Assembly: GCA_028703645.1 (NCBI GenBank)
Contig: JAQVML010000099.1
Coordinates: forward strand, 1-6,057
DNA length: 6,057 nt
Direction of reading: 5' to 3'
Source: Eubacteriales bacterium
GTDB lineage: Bacteria > Bacillota > Clostridia > Christensenellales > CAG-138
Part shown: piece by piece, positions 1 through 6,056 of the stretch
Numbering within the stretch: the first letter of the stretch is position 1
Layout of the letters: each line of letters opens with the position of its first letter
Program-made: the position numbers and the translations under genes
The notes under the pieces: generated by a model
Databases searched by the model: none
The model's input: the letters and a program-made list of their open reading frames with translations, nothing else
What the model was told of the DNA's origin: nothing

Positions 1-2
1 GT

Positions 3-1976
3 GATGTGACGTTTACCTTCGAGATATCAAACTACAACGCAGATTATCCGATGACGGACGTCGCAATCAATTATAACGGTACGGCGTATGACATATTGCA
101 CGGCGCGCAAATTGCACCAAGCAACAGCGCGCGGGATATCACGCTGACCCTGAACGTAGCGCAGAGCCAACTCGGCAAACCGATTACGTTTCTCGTCACA
201 TGGACGCGAAACGGCGAGCCGATGAGTCAGGAAGCGCAGTATACCATCGCGCAGGCGGAAAACCCTGTGATCTCGGTGACGCGAACGGCCGACAAGACCA
301 ACGCGAAACCCGGCGAAAAGGTGATCATCACTTATACGATCAAGAACACGACCAAGTTTGATATGACGGATATCACGTTGATCGATGAGAACGTCAGCGA
401 TCAGGCGATTTTTCAGAACGAGACGCTGCGCGCAAGCAGAACGACATCCTTTGATTATCCGTATACCATGGGGGACGAGAGCGTCACGAGCGCTCCTGTG
501 GTCACCTACACGGTCAACGGAAAGGCGAAGTCGTTTTCTTCGCTGGAACCGCTGCAACTCACCATGGTGCTGATTCAGCTCGACATGAAGATTCAGGCGG
601 GTACGCCGACTTCGAGCGGGGTGACGTTTACCATTGACGTGACCAATACCGGAACACAGACGATCAGCAATATTTCCATTTCGGACGAGCGCTCCAATCT
701 TGTCAACGAGACGCCGTTTCAGCTTGATCCAGGCGAACACATGAGCTTTTCTTTCGTGGTAGTGCCGCTGATGACGGAGCCGCTGAGGAACGTTCAGTTT
801 CACTTGACGGGTGTCGACCCGTTCTCAAACGCGTATGAACTCAGCCCGACCGATATCTATGAAGTCTATCCGTATGTGGACGCCTCCCAAATCAACGTCA
901 CCGTTCGCGCGGACACGATTGCGCCCTGGACACAGGAAAACGGCAAGGTCAGCGCGCATATCGTCATCACCAACCACAGCACGGTTGAGCTGACCAATAT
1001 CACGATTACGGAATCGATACTGGGCGTTGTGAAAAACTATGATATCCTGCCTGCCGGAGAGACGGCGTTTGATCAGGAGTTTCAGCTTGGTTCACCGCGC
1101 AACCTCAACTTTACGGTAAAGGGATATGACCCGACCGGAACAAACCGCGTGTTGGCAAACTGCGTTATGCCGATTGCATACGGCACCGAGACGACGCCGG
1201 AAGCAACCGCAACGCCAACGCAGACGAGCGGCACCAGCTTTTCGATTTTCGGCGGACTGAGCAACGGAATCGTCAAAGTTTTGATCGTGCTTGGAATTTT
1301 GATGGTTCTTGCGTTTGGAATTTTGATTGCTTTGACCGTCATGGAGCGCTCGCGCGCGTCACGAGAACTATTTGATGCGGATGATGATGACGACGACTAT
1401 TTCGACGAGCCGACGATGCGATATACGAGTCAACCCGCGTATCACGACGCGCCGGATCAAGAGGAGATCAGCTACACCAAGCGAATGTTTGCGGTGAAGG
1501 ATGAAGAACCGTTTATTCCGAAACAGGAGCCGATCAGCCTGCCGCCGGCGCAGGTGGTCAAGCCATCCGAGCAGCCGCGTGTCATATTTGCCCCGCAGAC
1601 GCAGAGCAGCGAACCCGCTATCTCGCATCGAGCGGAACAGACAGCACCATATCGCGCAGAAACGGAGCAAAAGATTCAGCCGGAGCCGTCGCAGACTTGG
1701 GAGCAGCAACAGCCGGAAATCACGCTGGCGGATCAACTCGCACAACGTTTGGTCGAAACATCTCGTACCCGATATGGTGAAGAGCAGAGCAGCGCGGCGT
1801 ATCGGCCGGTGAGCGACGCAGTAATGCCGTATGAGCCGCAACAGAAACAAACGCAGCAAGCTTCCACTCCGGGCGTGTTTGACATTAAAAAGCAAGCGAA
1901 GACGCAGCCCAAGAAGAAACAAACCGTCATGCACATTCGAAAGAACGTATCGGCTCAATTCGAAGACGAGGAGTAA
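3..1976 (+). CDS. Surface protein with tandem Ig-like (CARDB/DUF11-like) domains, one membrane span and a long cytoplasmic tail; 5' end missing
   Basis: The reading frame is open to the left edge (a GAT codon precedes the GTG at 6) and opens inside a beta-sandwich domain, so the true start and any signal peptide lie outside the window. Counting the codon at 6 as residue 1, I see a partial domain (1-86) and three further domains of about 100 residues (87-190, 191-290, 291-395). Each carries strand patterns such as VIITYTIKNTT, VTFTIDVTNTGTQ and AHIVITNHSTVE, typical of CARDB/DUF11-type folds. A Thr/Pro-rich linker (396-412) leads to a transmembrane helix at about 425-446, followed by the stop-transfer patch ERSRASR. 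The remaining 210 residues should be cytoplasmic: six Asp in a row (459-464), a Gln/Pro/Glu-rich low-complexity stretch, a Lys-rich patch (628-638) and an acidic end. The ectodomains probably act in surface binding or envelope scaffolding; no ligand can be named. It is the first visible gene of an apparent operon, with the next start 7 nt after its stop. Confidence 0.85.
   Translation, partial: DVTFTFEISNYNADYPMTDVAINYNGTAYDILHGAQIAPSNSARDITLTLNVAQSQLGKPITFLVTWTRNGEPMSQEAQYTIAQAENPVISVTRTADKTNAKPGEKVIITYTIKNTTKFDMTDITLIDENVSDQAIFQNETLRASRTTSFDYPYTMGDESVTSAPVVTYTVNGKAKSFSSLEPLQLTMVLIQLDMKIQAGTPTSSGVTFTIDVTNTGTQTISNISISDERSNLVNETPFQLDPGEHMSFSFVVVPLMTEPLRNVQFHLTGVDPFSNAYELSPTDIYEVYPYVDASQINVTVRADTIAPWTQENGKVSAHIVITNHSTVELTNITITESILGVVKNYDILPAGETAFDQEFQLGSPRNLNFTVKGYDPTGTNRVLANCVMPIAYGTETTPEATATPTQTSGTSFSIFGGLSNGIVKVLIVLGILMVLAFGILIALTVMERSRASRELFDADDDDDDYFDEPTMRYTSQPAYHDAPDQEEISYTKRMFAVKDEEPFIPKQEPISLPPAQVVKPSEQPRVIFAPQTQSSEPAISHRAEQTAPYRAETEQKIQPEPSQTWEQQQPEITLADQLAQRLVETSRTRYGEEQSSAAYRPVSDAVMPYEPQQKQTQQASTPGVFDIKKQAKTQPKKKQTVMHIRKNVSAQFEDEE
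1968..1973 (+). promoter_or_regulatory. Ribosome binding site that decides the GTG start at 1984
   Basis: GAGGAG lies in the last two sense codons of the preceding gene and ends 10 nt before the GTG at 1984. An ATG at 1976 overlaps the upstream stop codon, but it is only 2 nt from this site and its frame closes after seven codons. The GTG is therefore the better start. Confidence 0.7.
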
Positions 1977-1983
1977 TGTTACC

Positions 1984-2664
1984 GTGTTTCAGGGATTAAA
2001 CGAGGATACCTACCAGTTCTTTTGGGAGATTGCATTCAATAATGAGCAGTCTTTCTATGAGGCGAACAAGGAACGCTATCGAAAGAACGTGTACGAGCCG
2101 CTAAAAGAACTCGCAATCGCACTCACGCCGACTGCGCAGCAGATCGATGGCGCGTTCAACGTTCGCCCTTCGTCAATCGTTTCGCGCATTCGCAGGGATA
2201 CGCGGTTTTCTCGCGACAAAACAATGTTTCGCGATCATGCCTGGCTCGGCTTTCGCAGACCCGGTGGCATGCTCAGCGAGAGTCTGGTCGTCTATGCGGA
2301 GTTTGAGCGGGAAGGCTACGGCTATGGCATGGGCATGTATGGCTCAAACCCGGCGTTGATGCGGGAGATTCGCCCGCGCATTCTCGCAAAACCGCAACAG
2401 TTTTTATCGTTGGTCAACGATCCTGCGTTTACCGCGCGGTTTGAGGTGATGGGAGACTCCTTCAAGCGCCCGAAGATAACGGACGCGCCGGAGGGTGTGC
2501 TGCCATATCTCAATCGCAAAGGGCTTTCTTTTTGTTTTTCCTCGCCGAATCTCAAGAAGACGCTCTCACCGGAAATTGCGGATGAACTCATAGAAGGATT
2601 TACGCTGTTAAAGCCCGTCTATCGGTTATTGATGGGACTCGACGATGAAGAAAAGCCGATCTGA
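1984..2664 (+). CDS. DUF2461 family protein (TIGR02453-like)
   Basis: This is a soluble protein of about 226 residues, close to the usual length of the DUF2461 family, whose biochemical role is not established. The N-terminus MFQGLNEDTYQFFWEIAFNN matches the usual family opening, in which an aromatic-rich helix is followed by a conserved Asn pair and F-Y-x-x-N-K. The family signature is clear at residues 67-92, with SRIRRDTRFSRDK followed by F-R-D-H. A Gly/Tyr-rich strand (GYGYGMGMY) and a later R-P-R-I element also fit. The reading frame is open further upstream, but the family alignment and the GAGGAG site at 1968-1973 support the GTG at 1984. No membrane span or signal peptide is visible. 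It begins 7 nt after the surface-protein gene, so the two are probably co-transcribed and translationally linked. Whether the functions are linked is unknown. Confidence 0.88.
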   Translation: MFQGLNEDTYQFFWEIAFNNEQSFYEANKERYRKNVYEPLKELAIALTPTAQQIDGAFNVRPSSIVSRIRRDTRFSRDKTMFRDHAWLGFRRPGGMLSESLVVYAEFEREGYGYGMGMYGSNPALMREIRPRILAKPQQFLSLVNDPAFTARFEVMGDSFKRPKITDAPEGVLPYLNRKGLSFCFSSPNLKKTLSPEIADELIEGFTLLKPVYRLLMGLDDEEKPI

Positions 2665-2684
2665 TTCGGTTGAATTTTTATAAT

Positions 2685-2690
2685 GGAGGA
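2685..2690 (+). promoter_or_regulatory. Ribosome binding site for the small two-span membrane protein
   Basis: GGAGGA ends 9 nt before the ATG at 2700. It rules out the in-frame TTG at 2670, which would place this site inside the coding region and has no purine-rich site of its own. Confidence 0.75.
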
Positions 2691-2699
2691 TGCTTCGAT

Positions 2700-2999
2700 A
2701 TGGAGATGTTTATCGATCATAAACCGGATAAAAAAAGAACGTATTCCGGCATAATGGTGGTGCTCGTGTTATTGTTTGTGCTGGGATTGGTGCTAATGCT
2801 TTCGTCCGCGAGCATCGGGCAGTCCGCAGCCGATGTGGAAATCATCAAACACGGCGGCAGCATGGATACCGCAACCTACCAATTCATCATGACCAGTACT
2901 GCGGAGAGCTATCGCCTCGTTGGCGCAATTCTCGCCATGATCTCCGGCGTTGGCGCGCTGATGGCGGGGTTTGCCGACTACAAACAAAGAAAAGCATAA
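2700..2999 (+). CDS. Small membrane protein with two transmembrane helices, unknown function
   Basis: I do not recognise a family for this 99-residue protein. A charged N-terminus (DHKPDKKR, residues 6-13) precedes a very hydrophobic helix at about 17-36. A polar loop of about 35 residues (37-71) follows, then a second, Gly/Ala-rich helix at about 72-92 and a basic tail (YKQRKA). The positive-inside rule puts both ends in the cytoplasm and the loop (QSAADVEIIKHGG and onwards) outside. It contains no cysteine. The ATG at 2700 is chosen for its GGAGGA site; an ATG two codons later (2706) is also possible. It lies 35 nt after the DUF2461 gene on the same strand with no terminator between them, so it is probably the last gene of the operon before the hairpin at 3016-3044. 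It may be an accessory to the upstream membrane protein, but that is only a guess from position. Confidence 0.75.
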   Translation: MEMFIDHKPDKKRTYSGIMVVLVLLFVLGLVLMLSSASIGQSAADVEIIKHGGSMDTATYQFIMTSTAESYRLVGAILAMISGVGALMAGFADYKQRKA

Positions 3000-3015
3000 T
3001 CAAATGCGCACACCG

Positions 3016-3044
3016 ACTGCCGTCTGAGAAAGGGCGGCAGTTTT
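3016..3044 (+). terminator. Hairpin with short U-tract, probable weak terminator or attenuator
   Basis: ACTGCCG (3016-3022) pairs perfectly with CGGCAGT (3035-3041). Three further inner pairs (two of them G-U) can extend the stem to 10 bp with a 6-nt loop. The U-tract is only four residues and is followed directly by CAUA, so termination is probably partial. The element sits in the 66-nt gap between the small membrane protein and the acetyltransferase, leaving little room for a separate promoter. Read-through may therefore be what expresses the next gene. Confidence 0.6.
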
Positions 3045-3052
3045 CATATGAC

Positions 3053-3058
3053 GGGAGA
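3053..3058 (+). promoter_or_regulatory. Ribosome binding site that decides the ATG start at 3066
   Basis: GGGAGA ends 7 nt before the ATG at 3066. The in-frame ATG at 3048 has no comparable site, since the U-tract of a hairpin lies directly before it. Confidence 0.65.
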
Positions 3059-3065
3059 ATGCAAT

Positions 3066-3506
3066 ATGACGATACGAAACATGACGATTGCAGACTATGA
3101 AGACATCTATCAGCTCTGGATCCATACGCCGGGGATGGGCCTGAACACGACGGATGATTCCCGCGCCGGAATCGAGGCATATCTGCGCCGAAATCCGAAC
3201 ACCTGCTTTGTCGCGCAGGAAGATGGCGCGTGTATCGGCGCAATTCTGGCGGGCCACGACGGGCGCAGAGGGTTCATCTACCATCTGACGGTTGCGATGG
3301 AACACAGAGGGAAGAAGATCGGCTCCAAGCTGGTCAAAGAAGCGATGGCAGCGCTGAAACGAGAGGGAATCCACAAAGTTGCACTGGTGGTGTTTGATAA
3401 AAACGAGGCCGGCAACGCATTTTGGGAGAAGCTCGGGTTTGGCAAGAGGGAAGACCTGATCTACCGAAACAAGAGCATCACGGAACTTGTTCGAATCGAT
3501 ACCTGA
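3066..3506 (+). CDS. GNAT family N-acetyltransferase, YpeA-like
   Basis: This cytoplasmic protein of 146 residues is close to the length of E. coli YpeA and covers a complete single GNAT domain. Such enzymes transfer an acetyl group from acetyl-CoA to an amine; the substrate here is unknown. The N-terminal MTIRNMTIADYEDIYQLW forms the usual first strand and helix. Residues 63-69 (GHDGRRG) followed by I-Y-H-L resemble the corresponding YpeA segment. The acetyl-CoA pyrophosphate loop is HRGKKIGSKL (80-89), which keeps the R-G-x-x-I-G pattern of motif A. The final motif is N-E-A-G-N-A-F-W-E-K-L-G-F (113-125), whose aromatic and Gly-Phe residues are typical of motif B. An earlier in-frame ATG (3048) would add six residues but lacks a ribosome binding site. 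The gene follows a weak hairpin and ends 24 nt before the stem of a strong terminator. It may be a separate unit or an attenuated part of the upstream operon. Confidence 0.9.
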   Translation: MTIRNMTIADYEDIYQLWIHTPGMGLNTTDDSRAGIEAYLRRNPNTCFVAQEDGACIGAILAGHDGRRGFIYHLTVAMEHRGKKIGSKLVKEAMAALKREGIHKVALVVFDKNEAGNAFWEKLGFGKREDLIYRNKSITELVRIDT

Positions 3507-3526
3507 TTGAAAACATAGAATATAGT

Positions 3527-3578
3527 AAAACACCGTTTCTTCCCGCGAGCGACTCTTTCGGAAAGAAACGGTGCTTTT
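3527..3578. terminator. Bidirectional intrinsic terminator between convergent genes
   Basis: CACCGTTTCTT (3531-3541) pairs with AAGAAACGGTG (3563-3573), giving an 11-bp perfect stem around a 21-nt loop. A few more inner G-C pairs are possible beyond one bulged A. On the plus strand it is followed by C and then UUUU (3575-3578), which ends the acetyltransferase transcript. On the minus strand it is followed directly by UUUU (complement of 3527-3530), which serves the polytopic membrane protein ending at 3608. Its position between two convergent genes fits a shared terminator. Confidence 0.85.
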
Positions 3579-3607
3579 GTTGTTGCTGCTTATATGCGCG
3601 GTAGAGG

Positions 3608-5497
3608 CTATTTCACGCGATAGATGGTAACCGTTGCGTTCTGGTAAAACACCTCAAAATGCGCAGCGAAATAGTCCAGATCGACCACGTAGTTCGCAAT
3701 CTCGCTGGAGCCGATGAACACATAATCGATATCAAACTTTTTCGCGAGCGAGTTAAAATATTCCTCCGGCTGCTCATACATTGGCCGGAGCGCGTCTTCC
3801 CGCGCGGAATAGTCGACCCCGTGATAATAGAGGTAGGAGCCGGAACCGCAGACGATGTTTCGACCCGTGAGCGCTGCGATGCAGTTGTTATGATTGTTAT
3901 AGGTTAAGAACGTCGCGTCGGGCGCCGCATTCTCTTTTACATAGTTTGCGGCGGCAACCTGATCGGAATCGATCAACTGGTACTCGGAGACATACTCGCG
4001 CCCGAGTGTGAGCGCGCCGGAGAGAAAGAGCATGACGCAGACCATCACGCCGAGCAGTGCCACGCTGTAGCGGTTCTTCAGCGAACCTTGCGAGAGCTTG
4101 TCCTTCGCTTCAAAGAGCCAATCGCTCACAAGCCCGCAAGCGTACGCAAACGCGATGAAGAGCAGTTTGTTGTTGTCGTAAGGGTTGGGTTGAAATTGAA
4201 TGAACTCCGCAATCAGCCAAATCAGCGCGGCTCCGCCGACCACACCGCGATCTTCCTTTTTCGCGGCGATGAACGCAACCGGTGTCAACAGCGCGATGAG
4301 GCCAAAGTTTTTGATATAAAACCAGAAATAGTTGTCCGATTCATTCGCCCAGTTGAAGTGATATTTCAGGAAACCGCCGGATTGTTGAAACGTAAAGAAG
4401 ATCAACTGCGGCGCGGCAAGCAACAGGACGATGCCGAGGTATTTCGCATAACCGAGCCACTGCTGCTTTCCTTCGCTTTTAAACAGCGAGCGAAGTAGAT
4501 AAAACCCGCTGACGATGCCGAGCGCGAGGAACGAATGCGTATGAATCAGCGGCAATGTGCCCGCAAGAACGGCGAGAGGTAGAAACGCAGTTGTTTCCTT
4601 CTTGATTGCCGCGCGATGCAGCAGGAACAAACACGGAAACAGGATCGACCAGCCGAAGAGCAGCGCGCGCTGCGGAATCATCATATCCGCAATCGGGTTG
4701 ACCCAGCGAAGCCCGTTTGAAACAAAGTTGGTCGGCGTTTCGTAAAACGCGGTAAAGAGACGCGCGAGATTTTCCGGATGATCCTTTAATAGATCAAAGA
4801 AATACCAGAAACCGAACCCGCCGCCGATAAAGAACAGAAGCATCGCGAACACGGATTTGCGCGACTCGCCAAGCCACTCCTGAAAAAAGCAGTAAACGCC
4901 CGTGACCACGAGCAACAAGGCGTAACCCGCCGTCAGCATGGTTGCAAAGCGAAGACTGGTGCCAAACAGATAGATCGTTGACCCGACGCTCTCCGAAAGG
5001 AACGGATAGCAGACAGGCTTATCCGGGCAAATGGAATACATCGGCGGAAAAGTACCTTGCGTCGCGATGCTGGAGATAAAGCCGAGGTGCATCGCCAGAT
5101 CGCCATAGGTCGATTGACCGACGTAGAGCGCGCCATTTCGCAGCACGATGGTATGCGTGGAGAGCAAGATGAGGCAGATGGCGAGGATCACGCCGCCCGC
5201 GAGGAAGAAGGGGATCTCCGCCTTCCAGGAAGAAGCGGATAACGCGCGCTTTCGTGAACGGTAAAAGCCTGCGCCACCGAGGAGGCAAGCGAGCAGCAGC
5301 CCCAATAACTGCGCGGGCAGATAGAACCCGAGCGCGAACGAAAACAGCGCAGGGAACCAAATCAACATCGCCATGCCCAGCGCGAGGCCGAGCCAAATGC
5401 GCACGAGCGGTTTTTCCCGGTAGAAGAACGAGCGGCTGATGCCGATGCCGGAGGCTGCGAATAGAACGACATAGCAAATAGAAAGAAGTTCCGCCAT
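3608..5497 (-). CDS. Polytopic membrane protein resembling a GT-C-type glycosyltransferase
   Basis: The protein has 629 residues with about 14 predicted membrane helices (near 4-20, 33-55, 60-78, 96-115, 183-204, 215-235, 277-293, 303-320, 322-336, 350-370, 393-411, 418-435, 445-460 and 478-497). An extracytoplasmic C-terminal domain covers about 499-629. Charge distribution puts the 116-180 loop outside. That loop carries TYGDLAMHLGF (D133, H137) and then F-P-P and Y-P-F, the layout expected of the catalytic loop in GT-C enzymes, which use polyprenyl-phosphate sugars as donors. Other motifs I associate with related proteins are PQRALLFG (275-282), PNPYDNNKLL (437-446) and ALTGRNIVCGSGSYLYYHG (542-560) before D-Y-S-x-R-E-D. 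The acceptor, whether surface polymer, lipid or protein, cannot be told. I could not assign a named subfamily from memory, so a general envelope protein remains possible. The ATG at 5497 has AAGGAG 13 nt upstream, slightly far. The gene appears to be a single-gene unit between two terminators. Confidence 0.8.
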   Translation of the reverse strand: MAELLSICYVVLFAASGIGISRSFFYREKPLVRIWLGLALGMAMLIWFPALFSFALGFYLPAQLLGLLLACLLGGAGFYRSRKRALSASSWKAEIPFFLAGGVILAICLILLSTHTIVLRNGALYVGQSTYGDLAMHLGFISSIATQGTFPPMYSICPDKPVCYPFLSESVGSTIYLFGTSLRFATMLTAGYALLLVVTGVYCFFQEWLGESRKSVFAMLLFFIGGGFGFWYFFDLLKDHPENLARLFTAFYETPTNFVSNGLRWVNPIADMMIPQRALLFGWSILFPCLFLLHRAAIKKETTAFLPLAVLAGTLPLIHTHSFLALGIVSGFYLLRSLFKSEGKQQWLGYAKYLGIVLLLAAPQLIFFTFQQSGGFLKYHFNWANESDNYFWFYIKNFGLIALLTPVAFIAAKKEDRGVVGGAALIWLIAEFIQFQPNPYDNNKLLFIAFAYACGLVSDWLFEAKDKLSQGSLKNRYSVALLGVMVCVMLFLSGALTLGREYVSEYQLIDSDQVAAANYVKENAAPDATFLTYNNHNNCIAALTGRNIVCGSGSYLYYHGVDYSAREDALRPMYEQPEEYFNSLAKKFDIDYVFIGSSEIANYVVDLDYFAAHFEVFYQNATVTIYRVK

Positions 5498-5510
5498 AAC
5501 GGATGATACT

Positions 5511-5516
5511 CTCCTT
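5511..5516 (-). promoter_or_regulatory. Ribosome binding site of the GT-C-like gene
   Basis: On the minus strand AAGGAG precedes the ATG at 5497 by 13 nt, or 11 nt if the following AG is counted as part of the site. This is longer than usual, but no other in-frame start codon lies between them. The site begins 8 nt after the leader hairpin at 5525-5570. Confidence 0.6.
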
Positions 5517-5524
5517 ATGAACTC

Positions 5525-5570
5525 TCTTGAAGACTGAGGACTGCAGAAAAACAGGAATCAGCCTTCAAGA
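5525..5570 (-). repeat. Inverted repeat / leader hairpin upstream of the GT-C-like gene
   Basis: TCTTGAAG (5525-5532) is perfectly complementary to CTTCAAGA (5563-5570). After one A/C mismatch, CTGA (5534-5537) pairs with TCAG (5558-5561). This gives 8+4 bp around a 20-nt loop that contains CTGCAG. It has no U-tract after it in the minus direction, so it is not an ordinary terminator. It lies in the 5' leader just before the ribosome binding site, so it could be an mRNA structure or a protein-binding dyad. An AT-rich stretch beside it (5571-5580) may hold a -10 element, but I see no convincing -35 partner. Confidence 0.5.
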
Positions 5571-5596
5571 TAAATAATTCTGAAACACTGAGCGCG

Positions 5597-5620
5597 AAAA
5601 AGCGGGCAGTAATTGCCCGC
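5597..5620 (-). terminator. Intrinsic terminator of the repeat-anchor gene
   Basis: On the minus strand GCGGGCA (complement of 5614-5620), a 5-nt loop and TGCCCGC (complement of 5602-5608) form a perfect 7-bp GC-rich stem, followed directly by UUUUU (5597-5601). It lies 13 nt after the stop codon at 5634. On the plus strand there is no U-tract, so it works in one direction. It separates this gene from the GT-C-like gene downstream. Confidence 0.9.
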
Positions 5621-5633
5621 AAAGAATCTGGGA

Positions 5634-6056
5634 TTATCGTTTGCCAAAGAATCTTGCGAGCGGCTCCACCGTTGCGTTTAGGTTTGCAATCGCGTTATTC
5701 AACGTCGCAATGTCGAGTTGGGAGAACGATTGCACGCCGGTTTTCAGCTCCGCAATGGTTGCATTGAGGGACTGCATGTCGAGCGCGTTGAGCACCTGCA
5801 CCGCTTCGCCGACGGACTCAAATGTGTCGGTCGCCTGAATCGACAACGCATCGATATTGGCTGTGATGCCTTTTACGTCGATCTGCTGCACGGTTTCGAG
5901 CGCTTGGTTTGCCTGCGTCACGGTGGTCAGCAGCTTTGGCACAAGAATTGCCGCGCTGGCGAGAACAACCAGCGAAACAACGGAAAGAAGCGCCACGCAA
6001 ACGCGCATGAGCCTGATCTTCTGTTTCTCCAACTTTTTTTGCTCTTCAGAGTTCAA
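5634..6056 (-). CDS. Membrane-anchored protein with hendecad/22-residue repeats, unknown function; possibly 5'-incomplete
   Basis: About 140 residues are visible. The N-terminus is charged (NSEEQKKLEKQKIRLMR), followed by a membrane helix at about 19-40. By the positive-inside rule, the rest (41-140) faces outward. That part has an 11-residue hydrophobic periodicity from residue 59 to 135. The units beginning at 59 (IDVKGITANID), 92 (LDMQSLNATIA) and 114 (LDIATLNNAIA) are clearly similar, and the last two extend to 22-residue repeats. This predicts a right-handed or mixed coiled coil. There is no cysteine after the membrane helix and no catalytic motif. The TTG at 6056 sits at the window edge with no visible ribosome binding site. 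The real start may be this codon or lie further upstream; the ATG at residue 17 would remove the charged N-terminus and is less likely. I do not recognise a family. The gene ends 13 nt before a strong terminator, so it is transcriptionally separate from the next gene. Confidence 0.75.
   Translation of the reverse strand: MNSEEQKKLEKQKIRLMRVCVALLSVVSLVVLASAAILVPKLLTTVTQANQALETVQQIDVKGITANIDALSIQATDTFESVGEAVQVLNALDMQSLNATIAELKTGVQSFSQLDIATLNNAIANLNATVEPLARFFGKR

Noticed and set aside
27..803. A 258-codon open frame on the minus strand
   Set aside because: It is antisense to the well-supported Ig-like surface gene. Its translation is Arg/His-rich without domain structure, and no ribosome binding site supports it.
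1291..1327. A 13-nt direct repeat (TTGGAATTTTGAT at 1291 and 1315)
   Set aside because: It encodes the similar segments LGILM and FGILI of the transmembrane helix. Hydrophobic codon use explains it, with no sign of a mobile or recombination element.
1380..1397. Six Asp codons in a row (GAT x3, GAC x3) as a possible slippage repeat
   Set aside because: The mixed codons make it a short imperfect tract, so phase variation by slippage is unlikely. It is treated as part of the acidic tail.
1368..1958. A 196-codon minus-strand frame opposite the cytoplasmic tail
   Set aside because: It is an Arg/Leu-rich shadow translation of the tail-coding region. The plus-strand frame continues from recognisable domains and a membrane helix.
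1976..1999. ATG overlapping the stop codon of the surface gene, opening a 7-codon frame
   Set aside because: It is too short to be meaningful and only 2 nt from the GAGGAG site. The GTG at 1984 gives the expected DUF2461 N-terminus.
3000..3533. A 177-codon minus-strand frame opposite the acetyltransferase
   Set aside because: It runs through two terminator-type regions and is antisense to a clear GNAT domain.
5019..5477. A 152-codon minus-strand frame inside the GT-C-like gene
   Set aside because: It is in a shifted frame of a well-supported membrane protein, and its translation is Arg/His/Ala-rich noise.
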